From Dysgonomonas mossii DSM 22836 (GTDB taxonomy: Bacteria; Bacteroidota; Bacteroidia; Bacteroidales; Dysgonomonadaceae), in assembly GCF_000213575.1 (NCBI RefSeq), contig NZ_GL892004.1:186001-250000 (forward strand): a stretch of DNA of 64,000 nt. Direction: 5' to 3'. Numbering within the stretch: the stretch's first letter is position 1; every line of letters begins with the position of its first letter. The translations under genes were made by a program, and so were the position numbers. Positions 55,318-63,923 of the stretch are shown here, in pieces. The notes under the pieces are model-generated. The model had not been told where the DNA came from, did no database searches, and was given only the letters and a program-made list of their open reading frames with translations.

Positions 55318-56754
55318 TTAGCTGTCATATTTCTTCGTTGCTATGTTTTTTGCCATCCCTTTAAAAATAAAAAAATGAAATGGAAGAACCGAATACCAAT
55401 AGAGCCTTCCCCACAGTCCTAAAGGACGAAATGTAGCTGTTTGAATCAATTCATTGGAACTATTTATTTTAAATTCCAACCAAGCTTCACCCGGTAGTTT
55501 CATTTCAGCATAAAGCAGTAATCGCTTTTTGTCTCTATCAGCGACTAAGACCCGCCAGAAGTCTAAAGCTTCTCCTACGAAGATTTCAGTATCACTTTTT
55601 CTTCCACGTCTAATTCCTGTACCTCCAACAATCTTGTCGAGGAAGCCTCGAATATTCCATAACCAATCGGCGTAATACCACCCTCGTCCTCCCCCAATAG
55701 CAAATATATTATCTAAAGCTATGTTGGGATCATCTAATCTTACTATTTTTTGATCGCTAAAACAACCTTTTGTGGGAACAGAGATATGTGCCGATATGCC
55801 CTTCATTAACACTTGACTGGTTAAAGCATCTGTCCAACTCGATAATACCTGATTTTGTTCTATCCGATCAAATGCCAACTCTATGGCTTCTTTGTAGCTG
55901 ATAAGCTTTATTGGAAATAGCTGAGGGAGCTTATTGGGCTTGCAAACCACTTCTACTCTCATACTTTTCACAAGATTCTTAGCCAACGAAAAGTTAGTTG
56001 ATGTTACGAAATACAGCCAATAGGATGACAGCTTTGGTGTCATAACAGGTACTACAAATATATACCGCTTCAGGTTTCTCACTTGTGCAAACCGGAGTAG
56101 CATTTCTTTAAATGTCAATACATCCGGTCCTCCAATATCAAAGCTCTCATTATAAGTTTCTTTACGAAGTAATATTAGCGATAAATATTCGATCACATTC
56201 CGAATAGCTATGGGTTGACATTTCGTTTTGAGCCATTGCGGAGCAATCATAATGGGTAATTTCTCAACCAAATCGCGCATTATTTCAAAAGAGGCACTTC
56301 CTGAACCAACAATTATACCTGCTCTCAAGGTTGTTAATGCTACTTTAGATTCAGTAAGAATTATCTCTACATCTTTACGAGACTGTAAATGTTTTGACAA
56401 ATGAGCTTCGTTAACGATACCACTCAGATAAATAATCTGTTTGACATTTGTTTCTTCTATTCGCTTGACGAAATTTTGTGCCGACCGTTGTTCCATTTCA
56501 CTGAAGTCGCCAGAAGAAGTAGACATTGAGTGTATAAGGTAATATGCAACATCTATGTCTAAGGGTATATTTGCTAACGATTCGGGTTTTAAAAAATCTA
56601 CTTCTATTTTTGTAACTTGTGTTGTCCAATCATCGTGAATATAAAATCTTTTTACATCACGTACGCAACAGACAATTGTATGTCCAGCATCTACTAAAAC
56701 AGGTAGAAGTCGCTGAGCAATATATCCGGTTGCACCTGTCAATAATATTTTCAT
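55318..56754 (-). CDS. SDR-type NAD(P)-binding protein with C-terminal DUF2867 domain
   Basis: 478 residues. The atypical SDR part opens with ILLTGATGYIAQRLLPVLVDAGHTIVCCVRD and has VDVAYYLIHSM-like DIDVAYYLIHSMSTSSGDF, then IIYLSGIV and TTLRAGIIVGSGSASFEIMRDL. DUF2867 follows from about residue 300 (GTGIRRGRKSDTEIFVGEALDFWRV, FRPLGLWGRLYWYSVLPFHFFIFKGMAKNI). The arrangement resembles E. coli YbjT. Role unknown; quinone or lipid redox has been suggested for relatives. Confidence 0.88.
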   Translation of the reverse strand: MKILLTGATGYIAQRLLPVLVDAGHTIVCCVRDVKRFYIHDDWTTQVTKIEVDFLKPESLANIPLDIDVAYYLIHSMSTSSGDFSEMEQRSAQNFVKRIEETNVKQIIYLSGIVNEAHLSKHLQSRKDVEIILTESKVALTTLRAGIIVGSGSASFEIMRDLVEKLPIMIAPQWLKTKCQPIAIRNVIEYLSLILLRKETYNESFDIGGPDVLTFKEMLLRFAQVRNLKRYIFVVPVMTPKLSSYWLYFVTSTNFSLAKNLVKSMRVEVVCKPNKLPQLFPIKLISYKEAIELAFDRIEQNQVLSSWTDALTSQVLMKGISAHISVPTKGCFSDQKIVRLDDPNIALDNIFAIGGGRGWYYADWLWNIRGFLDKIVGGTGIRRGRKSDTEIFVGEALDFWRVLVADRDKKRLLLYAEMKLPGEAWLEFKINSSNELIQTATFRPLGLWGRLYWYSVLPFHFFIFKGMAKNIATKKYDS

Positions 56755-56844
56755 AGTAACTTGTTATTTAATACAAACAATAAAGTTTTTCTTTTTGTTC
56801 TTAATAATGTTGAAACTATTGAGAAATACCTTTTTACAAAGAAA

Positions 56845-56881
56845 AACAAGGACTAAACTTATATGAAAGTTAGTCCTTGTT
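56845..56881 (-). terminator. Intrinsic terminator of mnmE
   Basis: AACAAGGACTAA (56845-56856) pairs with TTAGTCCTTGTT (56870-56881). Read on the minus strand the stem is followed by TTTTTCTTTG. It starts 24 bases after the mnmE stop. Confidence 0.88.
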
Positions 56882-56904
56882 GTTTATTGATTGTATCAGG
56901 TTAC

Positions 56905-58296
56905 TTACTTACCGATGCAGAACTTACTAAAAATATTACCCAATATCTCATCGGTAGAAATTTGACCTGTAATCTCACCAAGATAATACAGACACTCACG
57001 AATATCTTGCGACAGAAAATCTCCCGATATTTTTAGTTCTAACCCTTCAGAGACACGTTTTATTGCAGTCAATGCATTTTGGAGAGCTTCATAGTGACGA
57101 ACATTTGTAACAATAATATCCTGTTCACTAATTTCGGGAATATTTGCCGTTTTTACCAATAAGTCTTCCAACTGATTAGTCCCTTGCTCATATTTAGCCG
57201 AGATGAAAACCCGTTCAGGAATTTTATCTAATAGAAGCTTTTCTTTTTCTGCTTTTCTTTCTGCCGAAATAATATCAACCTTATTGAATACAAGAACCAA
57301 TTTCCTATCTCCAACTACAGGCAGTATTTTTTGAGACAACTCCTCAATATGCTCATTTATAGTTTCACAATCGGCGACCCACAAAACAATATTCGCTTGT
57401 TCTATCTTCTTAAATGTACGCTCAATGCCAAGGCTTTCTATCTCGTCATGAGTATCCCGTATTCCGGCAGTATCAATAAGCCTGAAGGTCAGTCCTTGTA
57501 TATTAATCGTATCCTCAATAACATCCCTCGTTGTACCATGAATATCGGATACAATTGCTTTTTCCTCATGCAAAAGAAGGTTAAGTAAGGTAGACTTACC
57601 GGCATTTGTTTCGCCTATAATTGCAACCGGAATACCCGATTTAACGGCATTACCTATACTAAAAGAATCTGCCAGCTTCTTTATATGCGATTCTATCTGA
57701 TGTGCTGCCTCTTTGAGGTGATCTCTATTTGCAAATTCAACATCTTCTTCCGAAAAGTCTAGTTCGAGCTCTATCAAAGATGTAAAATTCAGCAGTTCAG
57801 TACGAAGCTCAATCAGCTTATTGCTAAAACCTCCACGCATCTGATTCATTGCCAAGCGATGTGTTGCGGCTGAAGATGATGCTATTAAGTCTGCCACCGA
57901 TTCGGCCTGAGACAAATCCATCTTACCATTTAAGAAAGCTCGTTGAGTAAATTCACCCGGCTGAGCCAAAGACGCTCCTTTTGATATAAGCAGCTGTAAT
58001 ATATTTTGTTGAATATAAATAGAACCATGGCAGGATATCTCTATTATATCTTCGCCGGTAAACGAATGCGGATTTCGGAATACACTAACCAGTACATCAT
58101 CTAAAACGACATTATCTTTAATGAGAGATCCAAAATGAACTGTATAAGCTTTTGCATCCGCAAGCTTTTTCCCCTTAAAGGATCTAAAAACAGCGTCAAC
58201 TAATTCTATACATCCATTTCCCGACAGACGTATAATGGCTATTCCTCCTATACCTGCAGGTGTAGATATAGCTGCTATTATATTGTTTTCTTTCAT
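56905..58296 (-). CDS. mnmE: tRNA modification GTPase MnmE
   Basis: 463 residues from ATG 58296 (MKENNIIAAISTPAGIGGIAIIRLSG); a TTG six bases upstream is less likely. The N-terminal tetrahydrofolate-binding domain (SFTGEDIIEISCHGS, QPGEFTQRAFLNGKMDLSQAE) precedes the G domain: GETNAGKSTLLN, GTTRDV, DTAGIRDT, FNKVD. It ends in the conserved FCIGK with the catalytic cysteine. With MnmG it makes 5-substituted wobble uridines. It ends 24 bases before a terminator; its leader holds the 9-bp GTGAC repeats. Confidence 0.96.
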   Translation of the reverse strand: MKENNIIAAISTPAGIGGIAIIRLSGNGCIELVDAVFRSFKGKKLADAKAYTVHFGSLIKDNVVLDDVLVSVFRNPHSFTGEDIIEISCHGSIYIQQNILQLLISKGASLAQPGEFTQRAFLNGKMDLSQAESVADLIASSSAATHRLAMNQMRGGFSNKLIELRTELLNFTSLIELELDFSEEDVEFANRDHLKEAAHQIESHIKKLADSFSIGNAVKSGIPVAIIGETNAGKSTLLNLLLHEEKAIVSDIHGTTRDVIEDTINIQGLTFRLIDTAGIRDTHDEIESLGIERTFKKIEQANIVLWVADCETINEHIEELSQKILPVVGDRKLVLVFNKVDIISAERKAEKEKLLLDKIPERVFISAKYEQGTNQLEDLLVKTANIPEISEQDIIVTNVRHYEALQNALTAIKRVSEGLELKISGDFLSQDIRECLYYLGEITGQISTDEILGNIFSKFCIGK

Positions 58297-58340
58297 AATC
58301 AATTATTAATACGAATCAGTAATATGTTAAGTCCTAAAAA

Positions 58341-58365
58341 GTGACAAAGGTGACAAAAGTGACAC
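58341..58365. repeat. Tandem GTGACA repeats, copy 2 of the dispersed element
   Basis: GTGAC cores at 58341, 58350 and 58359 recur at exactly 9 bases. Bases 58346-58365 equal the reverse complement of 39299-39318. Located in the mnmE leader, between its promoter and start codon. Confidence 0.65.
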
Positions 58366-58475
58366 GTTTTTACACTCTTTTTCCTGTCATGTTTCTGCTT
58401 ACAAAGCTCGGTTTTCAGGATCACCTCAAATAGATAAAATTATACAGATCAAATAACTATTGCAAATTAATAAAA

Positions 58476-58483
58476 CAAAGATA
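58476..58483 (-). promoter_or_regulatory. -7 promoter box for mnmE
   Basis: Minus-strand TATCTTTG matches TAnnTTTG exactly, about 180 bases before the mnmE start, giving a long leader that includes the GTGAC repeats. Confidence 0.5.
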
Positions 58484-58552
58484 TTAAATTGTTGGTTGGT
58501 TCTGAAATTATCCGACTTTCAAGAATATAATAAATTGATTATAAAATATATG

Positions 58553-59326
58553 TTATTTCGGGTTTTCCTCGTAATTCTTTACTTCATAGAAATATACATT
58601 CTCACCCATCTCATTATGCTCCAGATTTTCTCCCACTACTCTTATTATCCGATATGGTTTATCGGATTTCTCTTTGGGCAATTCTGTCTCGATAATATAA
58701 GCACCCATGCTGGGATTATCTTTCCCTACATATTCCTGCACACGTTGTACAGAGTTGATCACAGCCTCTTTATCATCAATATATACCCTCACCTTGAAAA
58801 ATTCAGGTTTAACTGATATATTCACTTCTTTCTCTGCCTTAGCTTTGTTTAGCTGCAATTCTTTGGAATACGTAAGTAATTTCGCCACACTCATAGGTCG
58901 TGTGTATATAAAGAGGCCATTATACCCTCCCTCTACTTTGAATGCGTTTGTTCCGTAAAGCTCCAGACGGTGATAACGAGGATTTATCGTCAGATCTCGA
59001 TCTGCTATTACATTCCATGCCCAAAACTCAAGACGTTTGTCGTCATCCGCCACTGCATCTCTCCGAGGATACTCTTTGGGGCGAAGTGCATACAATGACT
59101 TGTATTTCCCTTTCTTTACATTCTCCAGAGAGTAATAGCCGTCTTTATCTGAATACGTTTGATAAGCAGGCGAAAAATCCGAATAATTAAGTCCTATCCA
59201 GCAACTGTCGATAGGATTTCCGTCGAAATCTGTAACCCGTCCTGATATTGTTACAAATTCTTGAGAATAAATGTTGCTGATACCTACTACGAATAAAATT
59301 AACAGAAATAGTCGAGTTCTTTTCAT
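58553..59326 (-). CDS. Secreted protein with N-terminal carboxypeptidase-regulatory-like domain
   Basis: 257 residues with a signal peptide (MKRTRLFLLILFVVGISNIYS-Q). VTISGRVTDFDGNPIDSCWIGLNY... YSDKDGYYSLENVKKGKYKSLYAL is the CarboxypepD_reg/CNA-B-like beta-sandwich. The rest (PEFFKVRVYIDDKEAVINSVQRVQEYVG, YIIETELP) looks like a further beta domain. Function unknown; similar modules support adhesion or sensing outside the cell. Confidence 0.75.
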   Translation of the reverse strand: MKRTRLFLLILFVVGISNIYSQEFVTISGRVTDFDGNPIDSCWIGLNYSDFSPAYQTYSDKDGYYSLENVKKGKYKSLYALRPKEYPRRDAVADDDKRLEFWAWNVIADRDLTINPRYHRLELYGTNAFKVEGGYNGLFIYTRPMSVAKLLTYSKELQLNKAKAEKEVNISVKPEFFKVRVYIDDKEAVINSVQRVQEYVGKDNPSMGAYIIETELPKEKSDKPYRIIRVVGENLEHNEMGENVYFYEVKNYEENPK

Positions 59327-59400
59327 ATTATATATTTAATGGTTTACATCTTTTAGAATAAGACTACCGTAAGACGAACATGGTTACATGAAAAGTGAAT

Positions 59401-59430
59401 AAAAAAAAGAGCTGATATAAAATCAGCTCT
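59401..59430 (-). terminator. Intrinsic terminator of purF
   Basis: AGAGCTGAT (59408-59416) pairs with ATCAGCTCT (59422-59430) over a 5-base loop. The plus-strand A-run 59401-59408 is a T-tract for minus-strand transcripts. It starts 14 bases after the purF stop. Confidence 0.9.
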
Positions 59431-59444
59431 CTTATATATTACCC

Positions 59445-61340
59445 TTAATAAGAGCGGTTGTTTTTTCCTTCTATATAATTCAAGAAAGCAGTGTTCACCA
59501 TTCTGTTTCCACCCGGAGTCGGATAATCTCCCGAAAAATACCAGTCTCCCTTGTGATTAGGTGTCGCTTTATGAAGGTTTTCAATGCTCTGGAAAACAAT
59601 TTCTATTTCGGCCTTTGTTCCTTTTGGTGTTAGCATTTCAGCCATCTTTTTCGAAATATCTTCGTCTGTAAAAGGAGCATAAATCTCTTTCACATAGTTT
59701 ACTATTTCCTCTTTTGGCTTATCCTTCTGCGCCAAAGATTTATGATACACTTCATCTATCACCGATTGCATTCCTCTTTCTTTCAGCAATTCGATAGCAG
59801 CCCTAAACGCAGCAAATTCATTCATTCTCGACATATCGATACCATAACAGTCAGGATAACGTATCTGAGGAGAAGAAGATACGATAACGATTTTCTTCGG
59901 ATGAATACGATCGAGTATTTTTATTATACTCTGTTTCAATGTAGTACCTCTCACTATACTATCATCGATAACAACCAGATTATCTTCATACGGTCTTACC
60001 GAATCATAAGTAACATCATACACGTGTGCTGCCAAGTCGTCACGTCCCTTATCTTGTGCAATAAAGGTTCTTAGCTTTATGTCTTTTATCACAACTTTCT
60101 CAGTGCGAACCCGCATAGATAAGATTTTCTGTAAATCTTCTTCGGTAATAGATGCCCCTTTTTCCTTTATCTTTCTAAGTTTAACATCATTCATATGTTT
60201 ATTGAATGCATCGGTCATCCCAAAGAAAGCAACTTCTGCCGTATTGGGAATAAAAGAAAATACGGTGTGCTGAATATCCGAATCGATAGCTTTCAGAATT
60301 TGAGGCAAAAGAAGTTCTCCCAATTTTTTGCGTTCGTTATATATGTCAGAGTCTGATCCACGCGAAAAGTAAATACGTTCGAATGAGCACGGAGAAACAT
60401 TTCTAGGCTCTTGTATCTGAGAAAACATAACTGTACCATCTTTCTTTACGATAATGGCCTGTCCCGGGTTTAACTCTTTTATATCGGCAACATCAAGTCC
60501 TAGAGCTGTCTGTATAACAGGTCTTTCTGATGCAACAACAACAATCTCGTCGTCGTTGTAATAGAAAGCCGGACGAATACCCGAAGGATCTCTGTAAACA
60601 AATCCATCGCCACATCCGATAAGCCCACCTATCGTATAACCTCCATCCCATTTCTCACTTGCCTTGTTGAGCATAAAATGGATATCAAGATTTTTCTCTA
60701 TCAGTGTGTTCAGCTCCTCTCCTTTTGCACCGGTACTCTTGTTGTGTTTATCAAACTGATATTGAACTTCTCTGTCGAGATAATGACCAATCGATTCGAG
60801 AAGTACAAATGTATCTGTATAGTCGCGAGGATGCTGCCCTTGTGCCAACAATTCGGCAAACAGTTCATCTACATTTGTCATATTGAAATTACCGGCTAAA
60901 GCCAAGTTTCTTGACCGCCAGTTGTTACGACGCATAAATGGATGAACGTATGAGATTCCGCTTTTTCCGGTAGTGCTATAACGCAAATGCCCTAAAAACA
61001 ATTCTCCGGCAAATGGAAGATTTTTACTGGCATATTCAGTATCATTGAGTTTATCTTCCGATACTTTTTCATAGTTCTGATAAACGTTTGTGAAGATCTC
61101 TGAAATAGCACTTGATCCCACAGCTCTTTCCCTGAAGATGAATTCGCTACCCGGAGGCGAGTCTAATTTTACAACAGCCAAGCCTGCGCCCTCTTGACCT
61201 CGATTGTGCTGTTTTTCCATTAGCAAATAGAGTTTATTCAACCCATATTGCCATGTACCATATTTTTGTTGGTAATATTCGAGCGGTTTTAATAAGCGTA
61301 TCATGACGATACCGCATTCATGCTTTAATGGCTCTGTCAT
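59445..61340 (-). CDS. purF: Amidophosphoribosyltransferase (large Bacteroidetes-type PurF)
   Basis: 631 residues, longer than the usual 460-510. The N-terminal glutaminase has its cysteine at position 9 (HECGIVMI), so an eight-residue propeptide should be removed. QHNRGQEGAGLAVV, LFLGHLRYSTTGKSG, GNFNMTN and DTFVLLESIGHYL follow. The transferase half has FSRGSDSDIYNERKKLGELL and the PRPP loop LVVIDDSIVRGTTLKQSI. It catalyses the first committed step of purine synthesis. Many Bacteroidetes have two purF-like genes, and this longer one is the less studied form. Confidence 0.9.
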   Translation of the reverse strand: MTEPLKHECGIVMIRLLKPLEYYQQKYGTWQYGLNKLYLLMEKQHNRGQEGAGLAVVKLDSPPGSEFIFRERAVGSSAISEIFTNVYQNYEKVSEDKLNDTEYASKNLPFAGELFLGHLRYSTTGKSGISYVHPFMRRNNWRSRNLALAGNFNMTNVDELFAELLAQGQHPRDYTDTFVLLESIGHYLDREVQYQFDKHNKSTGAKGEELNTLIEKNLDIHFMLNKASEKWDGGYTIGGLIGCGDGFVYRDPSGIRPAFYYNDDEIVVVASERPVIQTALGLDVADIKELNPGQAIIVKKDGTVMFSQIQEPRNVSPCSFERIYFSRGSDSDIYNERKKLGELLLPQILKAIDSDIQHTVFSFIPNTAEVAFFGMTDAFNKHMNDVKLRKIKEKGASITEEDLQKILSMRVRTEKVVIKDIKLRTFIAQDKGRDDLAAHVYDVTYDSVRPYEDNLVVIDDSIVRGTTLKQSIIKILDRIHPKKIVIVSSSPQIRYPDCYGIDMSRMNEFAAFRAAIELLKERGMQSVIDEVYHKSLAQKDKPKEEIVNYVKEIYAPFTDEDISKKMAEMLTPKGTKAEIEIVFQSIENLHKATPNHKGDWYFSGDYPTPGGNRMVNTAFLNYIEGKNNRSY

Positions 61341-61390
61341 AAAAAGATCTCCTTTGTTGGAATTGTGAGAATAATTTTTTTTTGAGGCTA

Positions 61391-61398
61391 CAAAGATA
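61391..61398 (-). promoter_or_regulatory. -7 promoter box for purF
   Basis: Minus-strand TATCTTTG matches TAnnTTTG exactly, 51 bases before the start. Confidence 0.6.
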
Positions 61399-61511
61399 GC
61401 ACGATTTTTCCTCTCGTCCTAGAAATATATTTATTTTAAACCTTCGAGGTTTTTATCTAAAATTTTTATTTTGTCCTACCTTCTCAGTCTAACTCTTTTT
61501 GTAATTTCTCA

Positions 61512-63275
61512 TCATGATAACTCCAGGCCAAACTCATCTTTCAACCTTCGTAAACTTTCGTTTTCTTCCATCATCAGATTAAACTTCTCGGCAGGGGTAA
61601 AAGCTAATTTTTTCTCATTATTTTCACTTATTCTGATCTCCATCCTCAGATGAGTATTGCGAAGTTGTGCTCTCAACCTTGACAATATATCCATCTGATA
61701 TTCAAGAAGACGTTGTTCCTGAACGGGATTATTCACAATCACCTCAAACACCGTATTGGCGATAAGATTAGGAAGACAATTGAGCATTGTATTTCTCAGA
61801 TGGAGCTCTTCGGTCAAGCTCTCAGCATACGCTTTCCATTCGTTGATAAGTTGGAGTGGAGTAAATCTCTCGTTAAGGACTTCTATTGTTATATCAGCTT
61901 TTGTTGTTTCCTCATCTTTTTTCTTTCCGAATGCTGAGATAGAAACACCAAAACCTCCGGCATTCGGTGTTGTTTTAGCAGGCTCTACACTGACTGTCGG
62001 CTCTTTGGCTGCTACAGAAGGTGTTACCCTTTGCTGAACGGGAGGTTGTTGAGCAGGCTGCGGGCTCTGCGCCGCGGGCCTCTGATTTGTAGTCGGTGCA
62101 GCCGCTTGTACAGGTTGTTCCTGCTTGGAGAAAATCGGATCAATTACCTGCTTTTTTTTTTGATCTTCAATTCCTGCTTGAGGTGAAGATAATTGGCAAA
62201 GCCTAATTATTGTCAAGTCGGAGAGTAATCGCTTATTTCGGCTATATTTATAATTAAGGTCACTTTCGTTGACCAACTCGATGGCTTTATACAAAAATTC
62301 GTTAGTACATTTTTTCGCTGTTTCTATATAACGATCTCTGATGGAAGCTCCTACTTCAAACAGTTCTGCGGTCTTGGCATCTTTGCAGAGCAATAAATCC
62401 CTAAAATGCGAGGCAATACCTGTTATCACATTATTACCATCAAAACCTTTGCTAAGGATCTCATTCAGAATCAACAAACCCTCTACCACATTGTTGGTTA
62501 AAATAGAATCTGTCAATCGGAAATAATATTCATAATCCAGAACATTCAGATTCTCGATAACAGCTTTGTACGTTACATTACCCCCTGTAAAACTTACTAC
62601 CTGATCGAAGATAGACAAGGCATCACGCATTCCTCCATCTGCCTTTTGAGCCAAAACGTTCAAGGCTTCGGGCTCTGCCTTTACATGCTCCTGATCGGCC
62701 ACATACTGAAGGTGCTCTACTGTATCTTTGATTGTAATACGGCTGAAATCGTATATCTGGCAACGAGAAAGTATTGTTGGAAGTATCTTATGCTTTTCGG
62801 TTGTAGCCAATATAAAAATAGCATGGTGAGGCGGTTCTTCCAATGTTTTCAGGAAAGCGTTAAATGCAGCCTGCGAAAGCATGTGCACCTCATCTATTAT
62901 ATATACCTTATATTTTCCTATCTGCGGAGGGATGCGCACTTGCTCGATCAAAGATCGGATATCGTCTACCGAGTTGTTAGACGCAGCATCCAATTCGTGT
63001 ATATTGAAAGACCGCTGTTCGTTAAAGGCAACACACGATTCGCACTGATTACAAGTTTCGCCATCGGGAGTTGGAGAGAGGCAATTTATGGTTTTCGCAA
63101 AAATACGGGCACATGTTGTTTTACCAACACCTCTAGGTCCACAAAAAAGATATGCATGAGCCAGCTTGCCCGACATTATCGCATTCTTTAGTGTAGTGGT
63201 TAATGCCCTTTGCCCCACAACCGAGTTGAAAGTCATAGGACGGTATTTCCTTGCCGAAACTATATAATTATCCAT
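61512..63275 (-). CDS. dnaX: DNA polymerase III subunit gamma/tau
   Basis: 587 residues. YIVSARKYRPMTFNSVVGQ opens the AAA+ clamp-loader domain: Walker A GPRGVGKTTCAR near 46-57, zinc cysteines in CLSPTPDGETCNQCESC, Walker B YIIDEVHMLS, sensor 1 LATTEKHKILPTILSRC and sensor 2 GGMRDALSIFD. A Pro/Gln/Ala-rich linker (about 375-440) leads to the tau-specific C-terminal domain (FTPLQLINEWKAYAESL). Codons 372-375 are encoded in a run of ten A residues that could give a short gamma-like form. It loads the sliding clamp at the replication fork. Confidence 0.96.
   Translation of the reverse strand: MDNYIVSARKYRPMTFNSVVGQRALTTTLKNAIMSGKLAHAYLFCGPRGVGKTTCARIFAKTINCLSPTPDGETCNQCESCVAFNEQRSFNIHELDAASNNSVDDIRSLIEQVRIPPQIGKYKVYIIDEVHMLSQAAFNAFLKTLEEPPHHAIFILATTEKHKILPTILSRCQIYDFSRITIKDTVEHLQYVADQEHVKAEPEALNVLAQKADGGMRDALSIFDQVVSFTGGNVTYKAVIENLNVLDYEYYFRLTDSILTNNVVEGLLILNEILSKGFDGNNVITGIASHFRDLLLCKDAKTAELFEVGASIRDRYIETAKKCTNEFLYKAIELVNESDLNYKYSRNKRLLSDLTIIRLCQLSSPQAGIEDQKKKQVIDPIFSKQEQPVQAAAPTTNQRPAAQSPQPAQQPPVQQRVTPSVAAKEPTVSVEPAKTTPNAGGFGVSISAFGKKKDEETTKADITIEVLNERFTPLQLINEWKAYAESLTEELHLRNTMLNCLPNLIANTVFEVIVNNPVQEQRLLEYQMDILSRLRAQLRNTHLRMEIRISENNEKKLAFTPAEKFNLMMEENESLRRLKDEFGLELS
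62152..62161 (-). promoter_or_regulatory. dnaX: A10 slippage site inside dnaX
   Basis: Ten consecutive A residues on the coding (minus) strand, read CAA AAA AAA AAG at codons 372-375, containing the slippery heptamer A AAA AAG. Gain of one A or a -1 shift gives ...KKKAGN-stop; loss of one A or a +1 shift gives ...KKSR-stop. Both end the protein at about residue 376-378, just after domain III. Confidence 0.65.
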
Positions 63276-63300
63276 TCTTGATTTTTCTTCTTTGGTATCA

Positions 63301-63308
63301 CAAAGCTA
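63301..63308 (-). promoter_or_regulatory. -7 promoter box for dnaX
   Basis: Minus-strand TAGCTTTG matches TAnnTTTG exactly, 26 bases before the start. Confidence 0.55.
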
Positions 63309-63412
63309 TGAAAAAAAATGGAAAGATAAAATGTAAAAGAAAGCGAGATGGTGACCTTTTTAGCATCTAAAATGTTATATTGATATCAACGTTTTTAAAA
63401 CTATCATCTATT

Positions 63413-63607
63413 ATGGAAAAGGATGAAACATTATTGAAAATCAAAGTGATTCCTAATGCGCCGCTATTGGTGGAAGGAACTGTAGAACTAATTTTAGCAG
63501 ACGGAACCTCAGTGATTAAAGACAAACCGCATCTTTGCCGTTGTGGCGGATCGCAAAACAAACCGTATTGTGACGGTACACATGCTAAAATTGGCTTTAA
63601 AGGCTAA
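63413..63607 (+). CDS. CDGSH iron-sulfur domain protein
   Basis: 64 residues from ATG 63413 (MEKDETLLKIKVI); the frame opens earlier at 63380 but the extra residues are not conserved-looking. CRCGGSQNKPYCDGTH matches the CxCx(2)Sx(3)PxCDGxH ligand pattern for a 2Fe-2S cluster (three Cys, one His). Small single-CDGSH proteins are redox-active and their role in bacteria is unsettled. Confidence 0.93.
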   Translation: MEKDETLLKIKVIPNAPLLVEGTVELILADGTSVIKDKPHLCRCGGSQNKPYCDGTHAKIGFKG

Positions 63608-63688
63608 TTTATAAGAATTTATTTACGGGATAAGAGCATCTAAATTAAAATATTAGTTTAAATGCCCTTATTTTTTTATGATTAAGTG

Positions 63689-63718
63689 TTGGATGAAACA
63701 CATTTTATTATATCTTTG
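63689..63718 (+). promoter_or_regulatory. Promoter of tRNA-Leu
   Basis: TATCTTTG at 63711-63718 matches the -7 consensus exactly, and TTGG at 63689-63692 fits the -33 box with an 18-base spacer. The tRNA begins 23 bases after the -7 box. Confidence 0.65.
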
Positions 63719-63740
63719 TACCCGCTAACGCAAATTAGCC

Positions 63741-63822
63741 GCGGATGTGGCGTAATTGGTAGCCGCGCCAGACTTAGGATCTGGTGCCGAGAGGCGTGGG
63801 GGTTCGAGTCCCTTCATCCGCA
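63741..63822 (+). tRNA. tRNA-Leu, anticodon UAG
   Basis: Acceptor arms GCGGATG (63741-63747) and CATCCGC (63815-63821) pair fully. The anticodon stem CCAGA/TCTGG (63768-63772, 63780-63784) closes the loop CTTAGGA with anticodon TAG at 63775-63777. GGTTCGAGTC is the T loop region, and an extra arm (TGCCGAGAGGCGT) gives the class II form expected for leucine. CCA is not encoded; A63822 is the discriminator. Confidence 0.95.
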
Positions 63823-63827
63823 CAGAG

Positions 63828-63858
63828 AGCCTGACAGAGAAATCTGCCGGGCTTTTGC
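63828..63858 (+). terminator. Intrinsic terminator of tRNA-Leu
   Basis: AGCCTG-A-CAGA (63828-63838) pairs with TCTG-C-CGGGCT (63843-63853) around a GAAA tetraloop with one internal mismatch and one G-U pair, followed by TTTTGCTTTT. Confidence 0.8.
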
Positions 63859-63895
63859 TTTTGTAAATAGTTACTGAAAATATTTTTAAACGTAC

Positions 63896-63918
63896 CAGCG
63901 TGCAATTTTTGCACGCTG
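63896..63918. terminator. Hairpin near the right edge
   Basis: CAGCGTGCAA (63896-63905) pairs with TTGCACGCTG (63909-63918) over a TTT loop. It lies 5 bases after the stop of a possible minus-strand gene entering from the right edge, and may end that gene. Confidence 0.55.
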
Positions 63919-63923
63919 ATAAA

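Noticed and set aside
58460-58816. 118-codon plus-strand ORF opposite the secreted-protein gene
   Set aside because: It is mostly the reverse frame of the 58553-59326 gene, with no family features of its own.
63686-63877. 63-codon plus-strand ORF over the tRNA
   Set aside because: It runs straight through the tRNA; the coding impression comes from the structured RNA.
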